This document shows, one piece after another, positions 32,934 through 41,913 of a DNA stretch of 46,420 bases. How positions within the stretch are numbered: position 1 is the stretch's first letter; every line of letters starts with the position of its first letter. The position numbers and the translations under genes were made by a program. Under the pieces are notes generated by a model. The model had not been told where the DNA came from and did not search any database. It worked only from the letters and a program-made list of their open reading frames with translations. The stretch spans positions 1 to 46,420 of the forward strand of contig JAKQSZ010000040.1 of the NCBI GenBank assembly GCA_029569475.1, written 5' to 3'. The DNA is from Candidatus Eiseniibacteriota bacterium. GTDB lineage: Bacteria; Eisenbacteria; RBG-16-71-46; CAIMUX01.

Positions 32934-33743
32934 TTGACGGTCGAGGCTCCAACATTGAAACGGCCCTGGACGCTGGTTGCCGCCCTGGTTGTGACCGGGC
33001 TCTCGGCGGCCGGCCGCTTTGCGCTCTTCCTCGGCACGGTCGGCCGTGAGCTCGCGGCCGGACTGAGGTATCGCGAACTCCTCTTCCAGCAGGCCATGTT
33101 CGTCGGCAACCGCTCGCTTCCCCTTGTCTTCATCACGTCCATCTTCGTCGGGGGCGTGTCGGCCCTGCAGACGTCGCACCAGTTCCAGGGCGCGATTCCC
33201 CTGGTGTACGTCGGCACGGTGATCGCGAAGTCGGTCTTTCTCGAGCTTGGTCCGGTGCTGACCGCGCTCGTCATCGGGGCGCGCGTAGCCTCCTCCTTTG
33301 CCGCCGAGATCGGAACGATGCGCGTCACGGAACAGATCGATGCCCTCGAGACGCTGGCCATCCGCCCGGTTCGTTATCTCGTCGTGCCGAGGATCGTGGC
33401 GACCACCATCATGCTGCCCATCGTGACCATCCTGGCCGACGCGGTGGCCCTGGTGGGCGGCATGATCGTGGCCGTTGCCCGGGTTGGGATCTCGACGCAC
33501 ACCTATACGCGCGGCATGAGGCTCCTCTTCGACGCCGACGACGTCTACGGCGGGTTGATCAAGAGCATCGTATTCGGCGCCGTCATCGCCATGTCGGGGT
33601 GTTACTACGGATTCCAGGCCAGCGGCGGCGCCGAGGGGGTCGGTGAAGCCACCACCCGGGCCGTGGTCGTGGCCTGCGTCCTGATCCTGGTGACCGATTA
33701 TTTTCTCGCGGAGGTCATCCTCCGCCTGATCTTCCCGGACTGA
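32934..33743 (+). CDS. mlaE: MlaE-type lipid transport permease
   Basis: Protein of 269 residues, typical for MlaE. Five to six membrane helices are visible. Conserved stretches are FVGNRSLPLVFITSIFVGGV, the LGPVLTALVIGARVASSFAA block, EIGTMRVTEQIDALETLAI (coupling helix contacting the ATPase) and ATTRAVVVACVLILVTDYFL. It is the inner-membrane permease of the Mla system, which moves phospholipids between the two membranes and keeps the outer membrane asymmetric. The TTG at 32934 is preferred because GGAGGG lies eight bases upstream and the protein then has family length; an in-frame ATG at 32907 is the alternative. It is first gene of mlaE-mlaF-mlaD. Confidence 0.92.
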   Translation: MTVEAPTLKRPWTLVAALVVTGLSAAGRFALFLGTVGRELAAGLRYRELLFQQAMFVGNRSLPLVFITSIFVGGVSALQTSHQFQGAIPLVYVGTVIAKSVFLELGPVLTALVIGARVASSFAAEIGTMRVTEQIDALETLAIRPVRYLVVPRIVATTIMLPIVTILADAVALVGGMIVAVARVGISTHTYTRGMRLLFDADDVYGGLIKSIVFGAVIAMSGCYYGFQASGGAEGVGEATTRAVVVACVLILVTDYFLAEVILRLIFPD

Positions 33744-33820
33744 CAGGGATTCGCGGTGCGGATCCATGTCGTTAGCCGATCCTGCATCCGGCCCCGAAGG
33801 GCGGAGAATAGGCCGCGTTC

Positions 33821-34612
33821 ATGATCGAAATACGCAACGTCAGCAAGAGCTTCGGTTCGCTTCACGTCCTGCGCGGGGTCAGCCTCACGATCGAAACCGG
33901 GCAGAATCTCGTGGTGCTCGGCCGCTCCGGCACCGGCAAGAGCGTGCTGCTCAAGCTCATCATCGGCCTGCTGCCGCTGGATGATGGCGAGATCCTGGTC
34001 GACGGCCAGAGCGTGCACCGCCTGGCCCATCGGGAGCTCGACGAACTGCGGCAACGTATGGGCATGCTCTTCCAGATGTCGGCGCTTTTCGACTCTATGA
34101 CGGTCGGTGAGAACGTCGGGCTGGCGTTGAAGGAGCACACGGCCATGTCCCCTCCGGAGATCGCCGACGTCGTGGAGGAGAAGCTCCGGATGGTCGGCCT
34201 CGAGGGGATCGCCGGCAAGCGGCCCTCAGATCTCTCCGGCGGCATGCGCAAGCGCGTCTCCCTGGCGCGCGCCATTTCGCGCAACCCCGACTACATTCTC
34301 TACGACGAGCCCACGACCGGCCTCGACCCGATCACCTCCGCCCAGATCGATCAGCTGATCCGGGAACTCCAGGCGAGGCTGGAGATCACTTCCGTCGTGG
34401 TCACGCATGACCTGAAGAGCGCCTTCACGGTGGGAGACCGTTTCTGCCTGCTGAGCGAGGGACGGATCATCTTCGATGGAAGCAAGCGGGAGATCCAGGA
34501 AAGCCAGGATCCGGCGGTGCGCCAGTTCCTGACGGGGGAGCCCTCGGGACCGCTGACCGACCAGACCGCGCCGCACCGGCGCAAACGGACGAAAGTCCCG
34601 ATCTGGTCCTGA
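33821..34612 (+). CDS. mlaF: MlaF-type ABC ATPase
   Basis: Protein of 263 residues. Walker A is GRSGTGKS with K40, the Q-loop is in GMLFQMSALFDSMTVGENV, the signature is LSGGMRKRVSLARA, Walker B is YILYDEPTTGLDP and the switch His is in VVTHDLKSAF. The phrases LFQMSALFDS and DEPTTGLDPITS are typical of MlaF rather than of importers. It powers lipid movement by MlaE. The last 25 residues, basic and polar, extend beyond the core and may contact the permease or the lipid-binding MlaD side. The start lies 77 bases after mlaE; a good ribosome site is not obvious. The stop is ten bases before the mlaD start. Confidence 0.93.
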   Translation: MIEIRNVSKSFGSLHVLRGVSLTIETGQNLVVLGRSGTGKSVLLKLIIGLLPLDDGEILVDGQSVHRLAHRELDELRQRMGMLFQMSALFDSMTVGENVGLALKEHTAMSPPEIADVVEEKLRMVGLEGIAGKRPSDLSGGMRKRVSLARAISRNPDYILYDEPTTGLDPITSAQIDQLIRELQARLEITSVVVTHDLKSAFTVGDRFCLLSEGRIIFDGSKREIQESQDPAVRQFLTGEPSGPLTDQTAPHRRKRTKVPIWS

Positions 34613-34622
34613 AGGAGTGCAC

Positions 34623-35528
34623 ATGACTGAGAAGAACCAACAAGTCAAGGTCGGAGCGGTCTTCGTCATCTCCATCGCGCTGCTGGTCGGAGGGATCCTC
34701 TGGTTCAAGAACTTCAGCTTTCGCACGCGGCACGAGACCGTGTTGGTGGGGTTTCCCAGCGCCAGCGGGCTGATCAAGGGGGATCCGGTGGAAGTCTCGG
34801 GGGTCCCCTCCGGCCAGGTCGCCCGGATCGAGTTCCGCGACGGGCGGGCGGTGGTCGAGCTGAACGTGGACGACGAGATCAAGCTCTACCAGGACGCCCG
34901 GATCTCCATCGACAACGTGGGCATCATGGGCCAGAAGATGGTCTCGATCCAGCCCGGGACGACACGTCCGGAAGTTCCGTTGGCGGGAACGGTCTTTGAG
35001 GGACACTACCAGCCGGGCATGACCGAGTTGATGACCGACCTCGGCGGAACCCTGGCCGCCTTCGAACGGATGGCCAGCCGCCTGGACAACATGATCGCGG
35101 CCGTCACCTCCGATGAGCAGGGCTCGCTCCGCCGCACGCTGGCCAACACGGAGGAGCTCACCGGCGAGATGGCGGAGTTCTTGCGCGCTTCCAAGGGAGA
35201 TCTCGCCGCCTCCGTGCGCAGCTTCCGTCTGGCGATGGATGACGTTCATCGGGTCCTGGACGGACGCGAGGACGATCTCCAGAAGTTGATGGTCGAGGCC
35301 ACTCGCGTCTCGGTACGGCTCGATTCCACCCTGGTTCAATTCGGGCAGACCCTGGACCGCGTCCATCACGTGGTCCAAGGGGTGGAGGAGGGGGATGGAA
35401 CGATGGGCCGGCTCTTCGCTGATGAGAAGCTCTACGAGGAGATGATCTCCACCCTCACCGAAACCCGCGCCCTGGTCATGGATCTCAAGGCCAATCCCAA
35501 GCGTTATGTCCGGCTCAGCCTCTTTTGA
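34623..35528 (+). CDS. mlaD: MlaD-type MCE-domain protein
   Basis: Protein of 301 residues. A short cytosolic start is followed by one membrane helix (VGAVFVISIALLVGGILWF) and a periplasmic MCE domain (residues 36-115; VGFPSASGLIKGDPVEVSGV, VDDEIKLYQDARISIDNVGI). The rest is predicted helix with coiled-coil character, ending LKANPKRYVRLSLF, as in MCE proteins of several non-proteobacterial phyla. MlaD rings carry lipids between MlaEF and outer components. The ATG at 34623 follows AAGGAG by six bases, better than the ATG at 34617. No mlaC or mlaB is present nearby, so a soluble carrier must be elsewhere or be unnecessary if the long helices bridge the gap. Confidence 0.92.
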   Translation: MTEKNQQVKVGAVFVISIALLVGGILWFKNFSFRTRHETVLVGFPSASGLIKGDPVEVSGVPSGQVARIEFRDGRAVVELNVDDEIKLYQDARISIDNVGIMGQKMVSIQPGTTRPEVPLAGTVFEGHYQPGMTELMTDLGGTLAAFERMASRLDNMIAAVTSDEQGSLRRTLANTEELTGEMAEFLRASKGDLAASVRSFRLAMDDVHRVLDGREDDLQKLMVEATRVSVRLDSTLVQFGQTLDRVHHVVQGVEEGDGTMGRLFADEKLYEEMISTLTETRALVMDLKANPKRYVRLSLF

Positions 35529-35551
35529 TCCCAGGGTGCCGATGACGGACG

Positions 35552-37192
35552 TCAAAAGCCGCGAGAGATTCCGAGGCTGGCCGAGTCACGCTTGTACCCG
35601 GCGCGGATGCGTTCGTAGGGTCCATAGTGCGCCGCCCGGGCATCGAGGCGGATCCCGCCGATCGTCCAGGAGAGTCCTCCGCCGGCCGAATGGTACGGGG
35701 TGAGCGGCGCCCGCCCCTCCTTCCCCCAGCCCCACTCGACGAACGCGTCGGCCCACAGGCTTCCGGCGAGGTTGCGCCCGACGTCGGATCGAAGATGCCA
35801 GACCTCGTTTCGGTCGGGGTTCCAGATGCCGTGCCCCGTCCAGCGGCGCGTGTCTCTCCAGGCAACCCCTGCCGTCAGGTCCAGCCGCGCTCCCCAGGGC
35901 CGTGTCCCCCAACGTCCGGCCGCCCGCAGTTGTACACGTTCGTTGTTGTCGGAATAGTCTGTATAATCCCCCGCTCCGGTCAGGGTGACGAACCCGGGAG
36001 ATCGCCAGGTGATCCCGCCCCCCACCTGATTTCCCGAAACCCTTCCGGGATAGGTCTCGAAGGTGAAGAGGGCGAAGTGGGAACCGGAGAGATCCGCCCG
36101 GAGGCGGTCATGAGCGAACCAGCCCAGGTTGAGGTCGCCAGTGAGAGGAACGTAGCCGGCTTGGTCCGGCCGGTCCAGCTGGACCTGCAATCCGCCGGAA
36201 ACCAGGAAGGGGGTGGACATCCGGTAGTCGCCGGACACGAAAAGCCAGCCGTCCTGCTGCCGGCCGAAAGACTCGCGCCGGAACTGATTGCCGAGCCAGC
36301 CGCCCCGGAGATGGCCGCGAAAGGCGACGGGGATCTCTACTTCCAGGCGCCATGACCGGCTGGAGAAATCGTCGGAATCCTCCGCCCAGCCCCACGTGGC
36401 CGTAGCCCGCGGCCGCCAGGGTTCCGTGACCTCGGCGCGCAGATCGCGCGCCGCCTCGGAAGCCGGCTCCCTCGCCTCGGCCTGGTCGAGCGCGGCCAGG
36501 GCGAGATCGGGGCGGCCATTCCAGTGGTGCAGGCGCGCCAGGTCCACCCAGCCGTGGGAATCTCCCGGATGCGCCTCCAGCAGCTTCTCGTACTCGCGGC
36601 GGGACTCATCGGACTCCCCCAGCCAGGCAAGCATGCGGGCCTCGCCTCGCCATGCTCCCAGATCCGAAGGATCCGCCCGGCGCGCGCGCCGGTAGTCCCG
36701 CAGGGCCTCAGCCGGATGGCCGCTCCAGGCGCCGGCCAGGGCACGCAAGGACCAGATGTCCGAGCGGTCCGGGTGGCGTTGCAGGAACCAGCCGAGTTCG
36801 TCGAGCGCTTCGCGGTACCGGCCGGCCCAGGTCAGCTGCGCTCCCAGTTCGGGCGCCAGCGAGTCGCGCGCCTGCGGATCCCGTTCCAGGAGCCGGCGAA
36901 ACGCCGCGATGGCGGCGGCGTGCTCGTCGGCGCGGGAGGCCCGGCGGGCCGCTGTGAGCAGGGAGTCGGATGAGTCCGCCCCATAGACGCCGGCGTTCGC
37001 CAACGCCCCCAAGACAAACGGCGCCCGGGAGGAGATCTCGCCCGGCTCGACACGCGGCGGTTCCCAGCCACAGGGCAGCCGGAGGGGCGCGAGAACCGCC
37101 AGACAAAGGCCAATCCATAGACCTGAGGCTGCCGGCCCGCACCCAAGCCGCCTGCGGCGTCCAGTGCCTGTCTGAGGACCTGTGGAGTTCAT
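35552..37192 (-). CDS. TPR protein with C-terminal outer-membrane beta-barrel (YaiO-like)
   Basis: Protein of 546 residues. It starts with an Arg-rich segment and a hydrophobic stretch (SGLWIGLCLAVLAPLRL) that acts as a signal. Residues 70-255 hold tetratricopeptide repeats (AAIAAFRRLLERDPQARDSL, AEALRDYRRARRADPSDLGA, LALAALDQAEAREPASEAAR). The second half is made of alternating beta strands and ends in a Phe (SASLGISRGF), the mark of an outer-membrane barrel. TPR plus barrel is the layout of YaiO-like proteins, often linked to surface polysaccharide or secretion. The ATG at 37192 has GAGG six bases upstream. It is convergent with mlaD, 23 bases apart. The role here is unknown. Confidence 0.8.
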   Translation of the reverse strand: MNSTGPQTGTGRRRRLGCGPAASGLWIGLCLAVLAPLRLPCGWEPPRVEPGEISSRAPFVLGALANAGVYGADSSDSLLTAARRASRADEHAAAIAAFRRLLERDPQARDSLAPELGAQLTWAGRYREALDELGWFLQRHPDRSDIWSLRALAGAWSGHPAEALRDYRRARRADPSDLGAWRGEARMLAWLGESDESRREYEKLLEAHPGDSHGWVDLARLHHWNGRPDLALAALDQAEAREPASEAARDLRAEVTEPWRPRATATWGWAEDSDDFSSRSWRLEVEIPVAFRGHLRGGWLGNQFRRESFGRQQDGWLFVSGDYRMSTPFLVSGGLQVQLDRPDQAGYVPLTGDLNLGWFAHDRLRADLSGSHFALFTFETYPGRVSGNQVGGGITWRSPGFVTLTGAGDYTDYSDNNERVQLRAAGRWGTRPWGARLDLTAGVAWRDTRRWTGHGIWNPDRNEVWHLRSDVGRNLAGSLWADAFVEWGWGKEGRAPLTPYHSAGGGLSWTIGGIRLDARAAHYGPYERIRAGYKRDSASLGISRGF

Positions 37193-38275
37193 CGTTGGCC
37201 TCGATCGTCTCCTGTCGCGAACCTACCCGGCGCGTTCCGAAATCGACCAGCGCCTCTCGGCCGGCGCGGACGAGCGACGCCAACGTCCCGGATGGCGCGT
37301 CGGCGCCGGCGCGGTCGGCGCACAGTGCCGCGTGCGCACCGCGTCGTGGGCGATCTCCGGCAGGTCCCCTTCGGAAGGTCCTCCGATCGTCACTCGCCCA
37401 CCTGCCTCGCCCCTTGGACTGCCCCCACCCAAGACACCGGCGGACGGGAAGCTCCTGGAGCGGGATCAGATTCTCAGGGGCTACTGGAGTTTTCGGCGTC
37501 CGGACCCGGGTTCTCCTGGAGGAATCGGATCGGCGGGCCGAGGGCACGGGCCTGGCTCTCCTGGGGCCGTCGCCGTGGCTGGAGGACGGGTGCGCAGATC
37601 AGAACTTCTCGCATACCAAAGAAATAGGTCCTGGAAGCAATAGTGTTACGAGACCGACATAGCCGAAGGCGGAGGCGGCCAGTTGACGGCACCAGCGGAT
37701 TTTCGGGCATGCCGAGACCGTTTGGGCCAGTATCTCGCTCCTGCCACTCCTGGTGTCGTCACGTCGTCAACATGGTCAGCGGCCGGGTGGAACGGAACCC
37801 GCCGCCGATCGGTCCGCCAGGAGCGCGGAGCGCGCCCCCTCGGTCCCGCCGCGCTGCGGTGCTCGCCGAAAGCGAACCAACCCGGCGCGGTCGCTCCCCC
37901 GCGGCTTGACCCCACGCTTACCTCACTGTCCCAACCGCAACTGCCCCTTCTACGAACCCTCGCCCCTCTGGAGCCACCGCCATTGGGGCTTCTTATGACG
38001 CGCCAGCCTCTCCCCAGCCTGCTGAAGTTCGCGTTCTGACCGCTAGGACTCGCTGCGACCGATCGGCCCGGCCACCGCTCCGCCTGGCCACTCATCTGGC
38101 CTTCCGCAGCCCGTCCCTCTTTCAGGCCGTGACTCCCCACGAGAGCCTCAAGCTCCATCGATTGAAGCCAGACCTTGCATCCCAGGCGTGAGAGCGTCCG
38201 ACGGGACCACCGTCGAACGCTCGTCGCTACCCCCGCAACAGGATTCCTTCCACAACCTTTGGCGTTGTCAGTCGA
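37193..38275. other. Degraded intergenic region with two weak gene remnants
   Basis: About 1.1 kb without an intact gene. On the plus strand around 37495-37590 the translation VRTRVLLEESDRRAEGTGLA followed by LLGPSP resembles the middle of a STAS (anti-sigma antagonist) domain. At 37927-37998 CPNRNCPFYEPSPLWSHRHW followed by GF and a stop resembles the zinc ribbon that opens some DDE transposases. Both matches are short and uncertain. The rest shows no coding character. Confidence 0.3.
38192..38222 (-). terminator. Strong hairpin after the M6 protease gene
   Basis: A 13-bp stem (GAGCGTTCGACGG against CCGTCGGACGCTC on the minus strand, one G-U pair) with a five-base loop, 54 bases past the protease stop. 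There is no U-run, but the stem is one of the strongest in the window. Confidence 0.55.
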
Positions 38276-41200
38276 TCAGCGAACGCTGACGAGACGGATA
38301 CTGCGCTGGAGGCCGCCAGCCCGGAGCCGGCAGACGTAGACTCCGGCGGCGGCTTCGCGGCCGTCATCGTCCTTGCCGTCCCACAGGATGCGGTGATGCC
38401 CGGCGGCGGCGGGACCACCGGCCAGCAGGCGCACCTGGCGTCCGTGCAGGGTGAAGATCCGCAGATCGACGTCAGAGGGCGACGGCAGCGCGTAGCTGAT
38501 CTCCGTCACTCCGCCGAAGGGGTTCGGCTGGCCGGCCAGCATCAGAAGTCCGGCCGGCGCCGGATCGGGCGACCCGCTGGTGCCATCGTCGAGTTTCTCC
38601 GTGCAGAAGCGCGACCCGTTCCCCGCGCGATCGATACCCTGCAGCTTGTACCACACGAGACTGCGATCACCTGGGAAGTCGGCGAAGTGCTCGTAGGGAA
38701 CCGTCGAAGGGTTCTCGTCGATGCAGGTCTCGATCAGCAGGTTCTCCGGGTTGGGCACGAAGTTGGGGTCCCTGCCGCGATAGATGCGCCAGCGTTCGAC
38801 GCGCTCGGGGAAGCCGAGTTCGTCGAAGAGATCGTCGTCCCAGCGGATCCGGATGGCGTTCTCGCCGGGATTGTTGTCCCCTTCCGGCGGCACGTGCTGC
38901 ACGGAGAAGCCGCACGGATCCCGCGGCGGCACGTTGTCAATCTCGATCCGCAGGTCTGTGCCGCCCACCACCTCCTGGCCGTTGCACAGGAGCGTGAACG
39001 GGACGTAGGCGAAGTTGGTGTGCACCGGGTCGTTGTCGATCAGCCGGACCCGAAGATCGCGGCACTCGCCGGGCCGCAGCACGATCTCCTGGAACTCGAG
39101 ATCGAGCGACCAGTCCTGTGGCAGGATCACGTCGTCATAGCGCGGCGGACTCCCGAGGCGGACCGTCAGGGTGCAGGTCTCGCGCCCCGGGTTGCAGACC
39201 TGGAAGGTCTGGTCGTGCACGAACGGCTCATCTCCCCGCCCCTCGCCGGCCACCACGGTACCGGGAGGAAGCCCGGGGCGCGGCGGCACGGTATCTCCGG
39301 CCTTGGCGTAGAGCTCCTGGATGTTGATCTGGGCGAGGTTGTCGTCGTAGCGGGCCCGCTCGTCGATCTGGCCGTCTTCGGCATTGGTGGCGATCACGCC
39401 GAGGCAGTAGTGGTTGATGGTCGGCGGCGGGTAGGGGATCGTCCAGAGCACGCCCGCCACCTCGGAACTGCCCGGCGCGATCAAGGGAATATTGTCGGAG
39501 TCGATGAGCGTGGCGGTCGAGGGGAAGAGCAGTCCCAGGCCCGGATCGGCGAAGTAGAAGTCCACGTCGACGTTGCTGGCGGCGTTCACGCCGACACTGC
39601 GAACCCGGGCGAAGAGCTGGTTGGCGATCCCCTCGGCCGGCGGGTCGATGATCCCGTCGGAGTTGTTGTCGATGTAGATTTCGGGACTCGCCCAGAACTT
39701 GTTGCACGGCGAAGGCTCTGTGCAGACGTCAGCGCCGCAGTCGCGCATGCAGAGGTCGACGTCCTCGCCGGGCTGTCCGACCAGGAGCGTGGCCCGGATC
39801 GAGGTGGGGCCGCAGGCACTGAGCGGTTCGACCAGGACCTGGGTGTTGGAGCCATTGTAGGCATCGCTGCTCGGCGAGGTCGCGCCCGCGAAGAGGCTCC
39901 CTTCGCAGAAGGGGTCGCCGGCGTCGCCGCGATTGCCCCCGGAGCCGACTCCCTCCGCGAGATCGTCGTGGTCCAGCACGTGATCGGCGCCCGACTGGTC
40001 ATTGCACTCCAGGTCGACCTTCGGATGGCACTCGCTCTGGTTGCTGGAGACATTTTCGTCGATGTGCCAGATGAGGAGCCCGGGGGCGTGGATTTCCGCG
40101 TCGAAGCCGTGGGCCGTGCGGTACTCCACCAGGAAGTACTCCGTCCCGGGGGTGCCGTTGGTCCACATCTTGAGCGCGGTCGGTGTCAGCGTGGCCGACT
40201 GGATCGGCCAGGCCGGGAGATCAAAGGCCACCACGCCGGGATTGATCCAACCCAGTTCGGTCTTCGCCCAGGCCGACATGTGGGCCGGCGACTCGGGGCT
40301 GTTCCAGTTGCCGCCCCCCATCAGGCACCACTCTCCCACGCCCTCGCTGAAGTCGGTCGTGCAGTTGGCCCCCTGCGTCGACGTGTCGTAGAGGTCGGGC
40401 AATCCGAAAGCGTGACCGAACTCATGGCAGAAGACGCCGATCTCAATCATGCTCCCCCCGCATGAGAGCGCGGGCATGATGGTATAGTCGTTGACGCGAA
40501 TGAAACCGCCGCCGGTGCGAGCATCGTTGGTGGTGAAGATGCCCTGCGGCCAGCCGGTCAGCTGCCAGCGATGCGACCACATGTCGTGCACCGGTCCCGG
40601 GCCACACTCTCCCCCTTCGTCGGGGTGAACGATGGCCACGAAGTCGACAAAGCCGTCGTCGTCTCCCGAGTTGGGGATGTTGTCCGGACCATCGTTGTCG
40701 TAAACGCTGAAATCGACCGCGGGGTCGTTGGCCTGCAGGACTTCGGTGATGAACTCCCCGGTTTTCGAGTTCACCGGATCGATGCCCCACTGCCCGCCGC
40801 AGTAGTAGTCATCCGTGTTGCTGGTGGTGACCCAGTTGTACACCGTCCCGGTGAGGGCGATGTCCCCGTAGGAGATCTCATCGTAGTACTCCGTCATGGT
40901 TCCGGTCGGCCACGGACCGTCGAAGAGCTCGGTCTGCAGGTTGGCGGCGGTGATGGGGTCGGCACCCGTGTCGGAATACTTGCCCAGCATCACCGGGACA
41001 TAGCGGCTGCCGGTCACGGCGGTCAGCCGGCGGACCTCCGCCGGGGACATCCCCTGCAGTGAGATCTCCCCGCGCGCCACCTGCGCGCGGATCTCCTTCT
41101 TCCGCTCGGTTTCGGCGATCCAGGCGCGGGAGAAGGTATAGGCGGTTGGGATCTGCTCCCGCACCTGTTCCACGACCGCGGGGAAGGGGCCGCCGTCGCG

Positions 41201-41398
41201 CGGCGACACCGGCAGGGCCAGCGCGTCGGCCGCGCCGGGACGCCACCATGGAGATCCTCCGAACTCCAAGGCGGGAACCAGCGAAAGGACCGACAGCACG
41301 CCGACAGGGAGGAGCCGGACGGCCGCAGCGGCGAAGCGCAAGGACATCTCTCTCGGGCCGCGGGGAGCGGCGCCGGATCTTGATCCATCGAGTGACAT
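38276..41398 (-). CDS. Secreted M6-family metalloprotease with FlgD-like C-terminal Ig domain
   Basis: Protein of 1040 residues. A signal region is visible (FAAAAVRLLPVGVLSVLSLV). The catalytic domain (about 110-500) carries H325-E-F-G-H-A-F-G-L-P-D335, the zinc motif HExxHxxGxxD of immune-inhibitor-A-like M6 proteases, with the later EWCLMGGGNWNS supplying the Met-turn region. A beta-rich central part follows, with an Asp-rich repeat-like stretch (YIDNNSDGIIDP) that may bind calcium and many Cys residues. The end is a FlgD-like Ig domain (DLRIFTLHGRQVRLLAGG, then ILWDGKDDDGREAAAGVYVC). It probably digests extracellular protein. The ATG at 41398 follows AGGAGA by six bases; the longer frame to 41545 hides the signal. 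Confidence 0.92.
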   Translation of the reverse strand: MSLDGSRSGAAPRGPREMSLRFAAAAVRLLPVGVLSVLSLVPALEFGGSPWWRPGAADALALPVSPRDGGPFPAVVEQVREQIPTAYTFSRAWIAETERKKEIRAQVARGEISLQGMSPAEVRRLTAVTGSRYVPVMLGKYSDTGADPITAANLQTELFDGPWPTGTMTEYYDEISYGDIALTGTVYNWVTTSNTDDYYCGGQWGIDPVNSKTGEFITEVLQANDPAVDFSVYDNDGPDNIPNSGDDDGFVDFVAIVHPDEGGECGPGPVHDMWSHRWQLTGWPQGIFTTNDARTGGGFIRVNDYTIMPALSCGGSMIEIGVFCHEFGHAFGLPDLYDTSTQGANCTTDFSEGVGEWCLMGGGNWNSPESPAHMSAWAKTELGWINPGVVAFDLPAWPIQSATLTPTALKMWTNGTPGTEYFLVEYRTAHGFDAEIHAPGLLIWHIDENVSSNQSECHPKVDLECNDQSGADHVLDHDDLAEGVGSGGNRGDAGDPFCEGSLFAGATSPSSDAYNGSNTQVLVEPLSACGPTSIRATLLVGQPGEDVDLCMRDCGADVCTEPSPCNKFWASPEIYIDNNSDGIIDPPAEGIANQLFARVRSVGVNAASNVDVDFYFADPGLGLLFPSTATLIDSDNIPLIAPGSSEVAGVLWTIPYPPPTINHYCLGVIATNAEDGQIDERARYDDNLAQINIQELYAKAGDTVPPRPGLPPGTVVAGEGRGDEPFVHDQTFQVCNPGRETCTLTVRLGSPPRYDDVILPQDWSLDLEFQEIVLRPGECRDLRVRLIDNDPVHTNFAYVPFTLLCNGQEVVGGTDLRIEIDNVPPRDPCGFSVQHVPPEGDNNPGENAIRIRWDDDLFDELGFPERVERWRIYRGRDPNFVPNPENLLIETCIDENPSTVPYEHFADFPGDRSLVWYKLQGIDRAGNGSRFCTEKLDDGTSGSPDPAPAGLLMLAGQPNPFGGVTEISYALPSPSDVDLRIFTLHGRQVRLLAGGPAAAGHHRILWDGKDDDGREAAAGVYVCRLRAGGLQRSIRLVSVR

Positions 41399-41913
41399 GG
41401 CTATCTCCTGGAAGCGCCCGCATGATCGGCGGACGCCACGGTGGGTTGGAGAGAGGCCCGGGGCGTGAGGCAAGTTGTTGGTGGGTCGGGACCCCCGGTC
41501 CGGAACGAGCGAGAGCCGGATCAGGTCGTTTGCGAATTCCGTCACAAACTCCCGCGCTGACGCGAACCGACGATCTTGTACAGAGACTGAGGCGAGGTCA
41601 AGAACAATGCAATCTCACTGCATCTATCGTCGGGAGTTCATGTCTTGGTTGACGTTCTCTCTCCCACGCCAGGTGTCGCCGGGCGACCGCCGCCGCCGTT
41701 CGCGACCCGCGGGGCCAGGCGCAGGCTCGCCGGCATCGGCATCCAAGCACGTGGACCTGGTTTTCGGGGTGAGCGTGAGGATGTTGTATGCTGGGACCGC
41801 CTGTGCCAGCGCTTCGGGCGCGACCAGGGAACTCGATCCACGGACACTACGGGCGCGGCGCGCATGGTGCGGCCGCTCCGCTCTCTCGGGAGCCAGCCGC
41901 GGGGGATCGCTCG
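41399..41913. other. Divergent regulatory region between protease and reductase-deaminase
   Basis: 515 bases between divergent genes. It contains a possible minus-strand promoter (listed separately) and a GACCGGGGGTCCCGACC palindrome near 41490-41506 in the protease leader. I found no FMN riboswitch elements before the riboflavin-type gene. Confidence 0.4.
41573..41601 (-). promoter_or_regulatory. Possible promoter of the M6 protease gene
   Basis: On the minus strand TTGACC (41601-41596) is followed after 17 bases by CAAGAT (41578-41573), or after 15 by TACAAG. The local drop in GC content supports a promoter. The leader to the start codon would be about 165 bases. Confidence 0.3.

Noticed and set aside
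37646..38158. 170-codon minus-strand frame in the degraded region
   Set aside because: No start site support and no recognisable pattern; the opposite strand holds the weak zinc-ribbon trace.
38393..40465. 690-codon open frame antisense to the M6 protease
   Set aside because: Same mirror effect of high GC; the protease reading is unambiguous.
41399..41913. FMN riboswitch before the reductase-deaminase gene
   Set aside because: None of the conserved FMN aptamer stretches was found in the leader.
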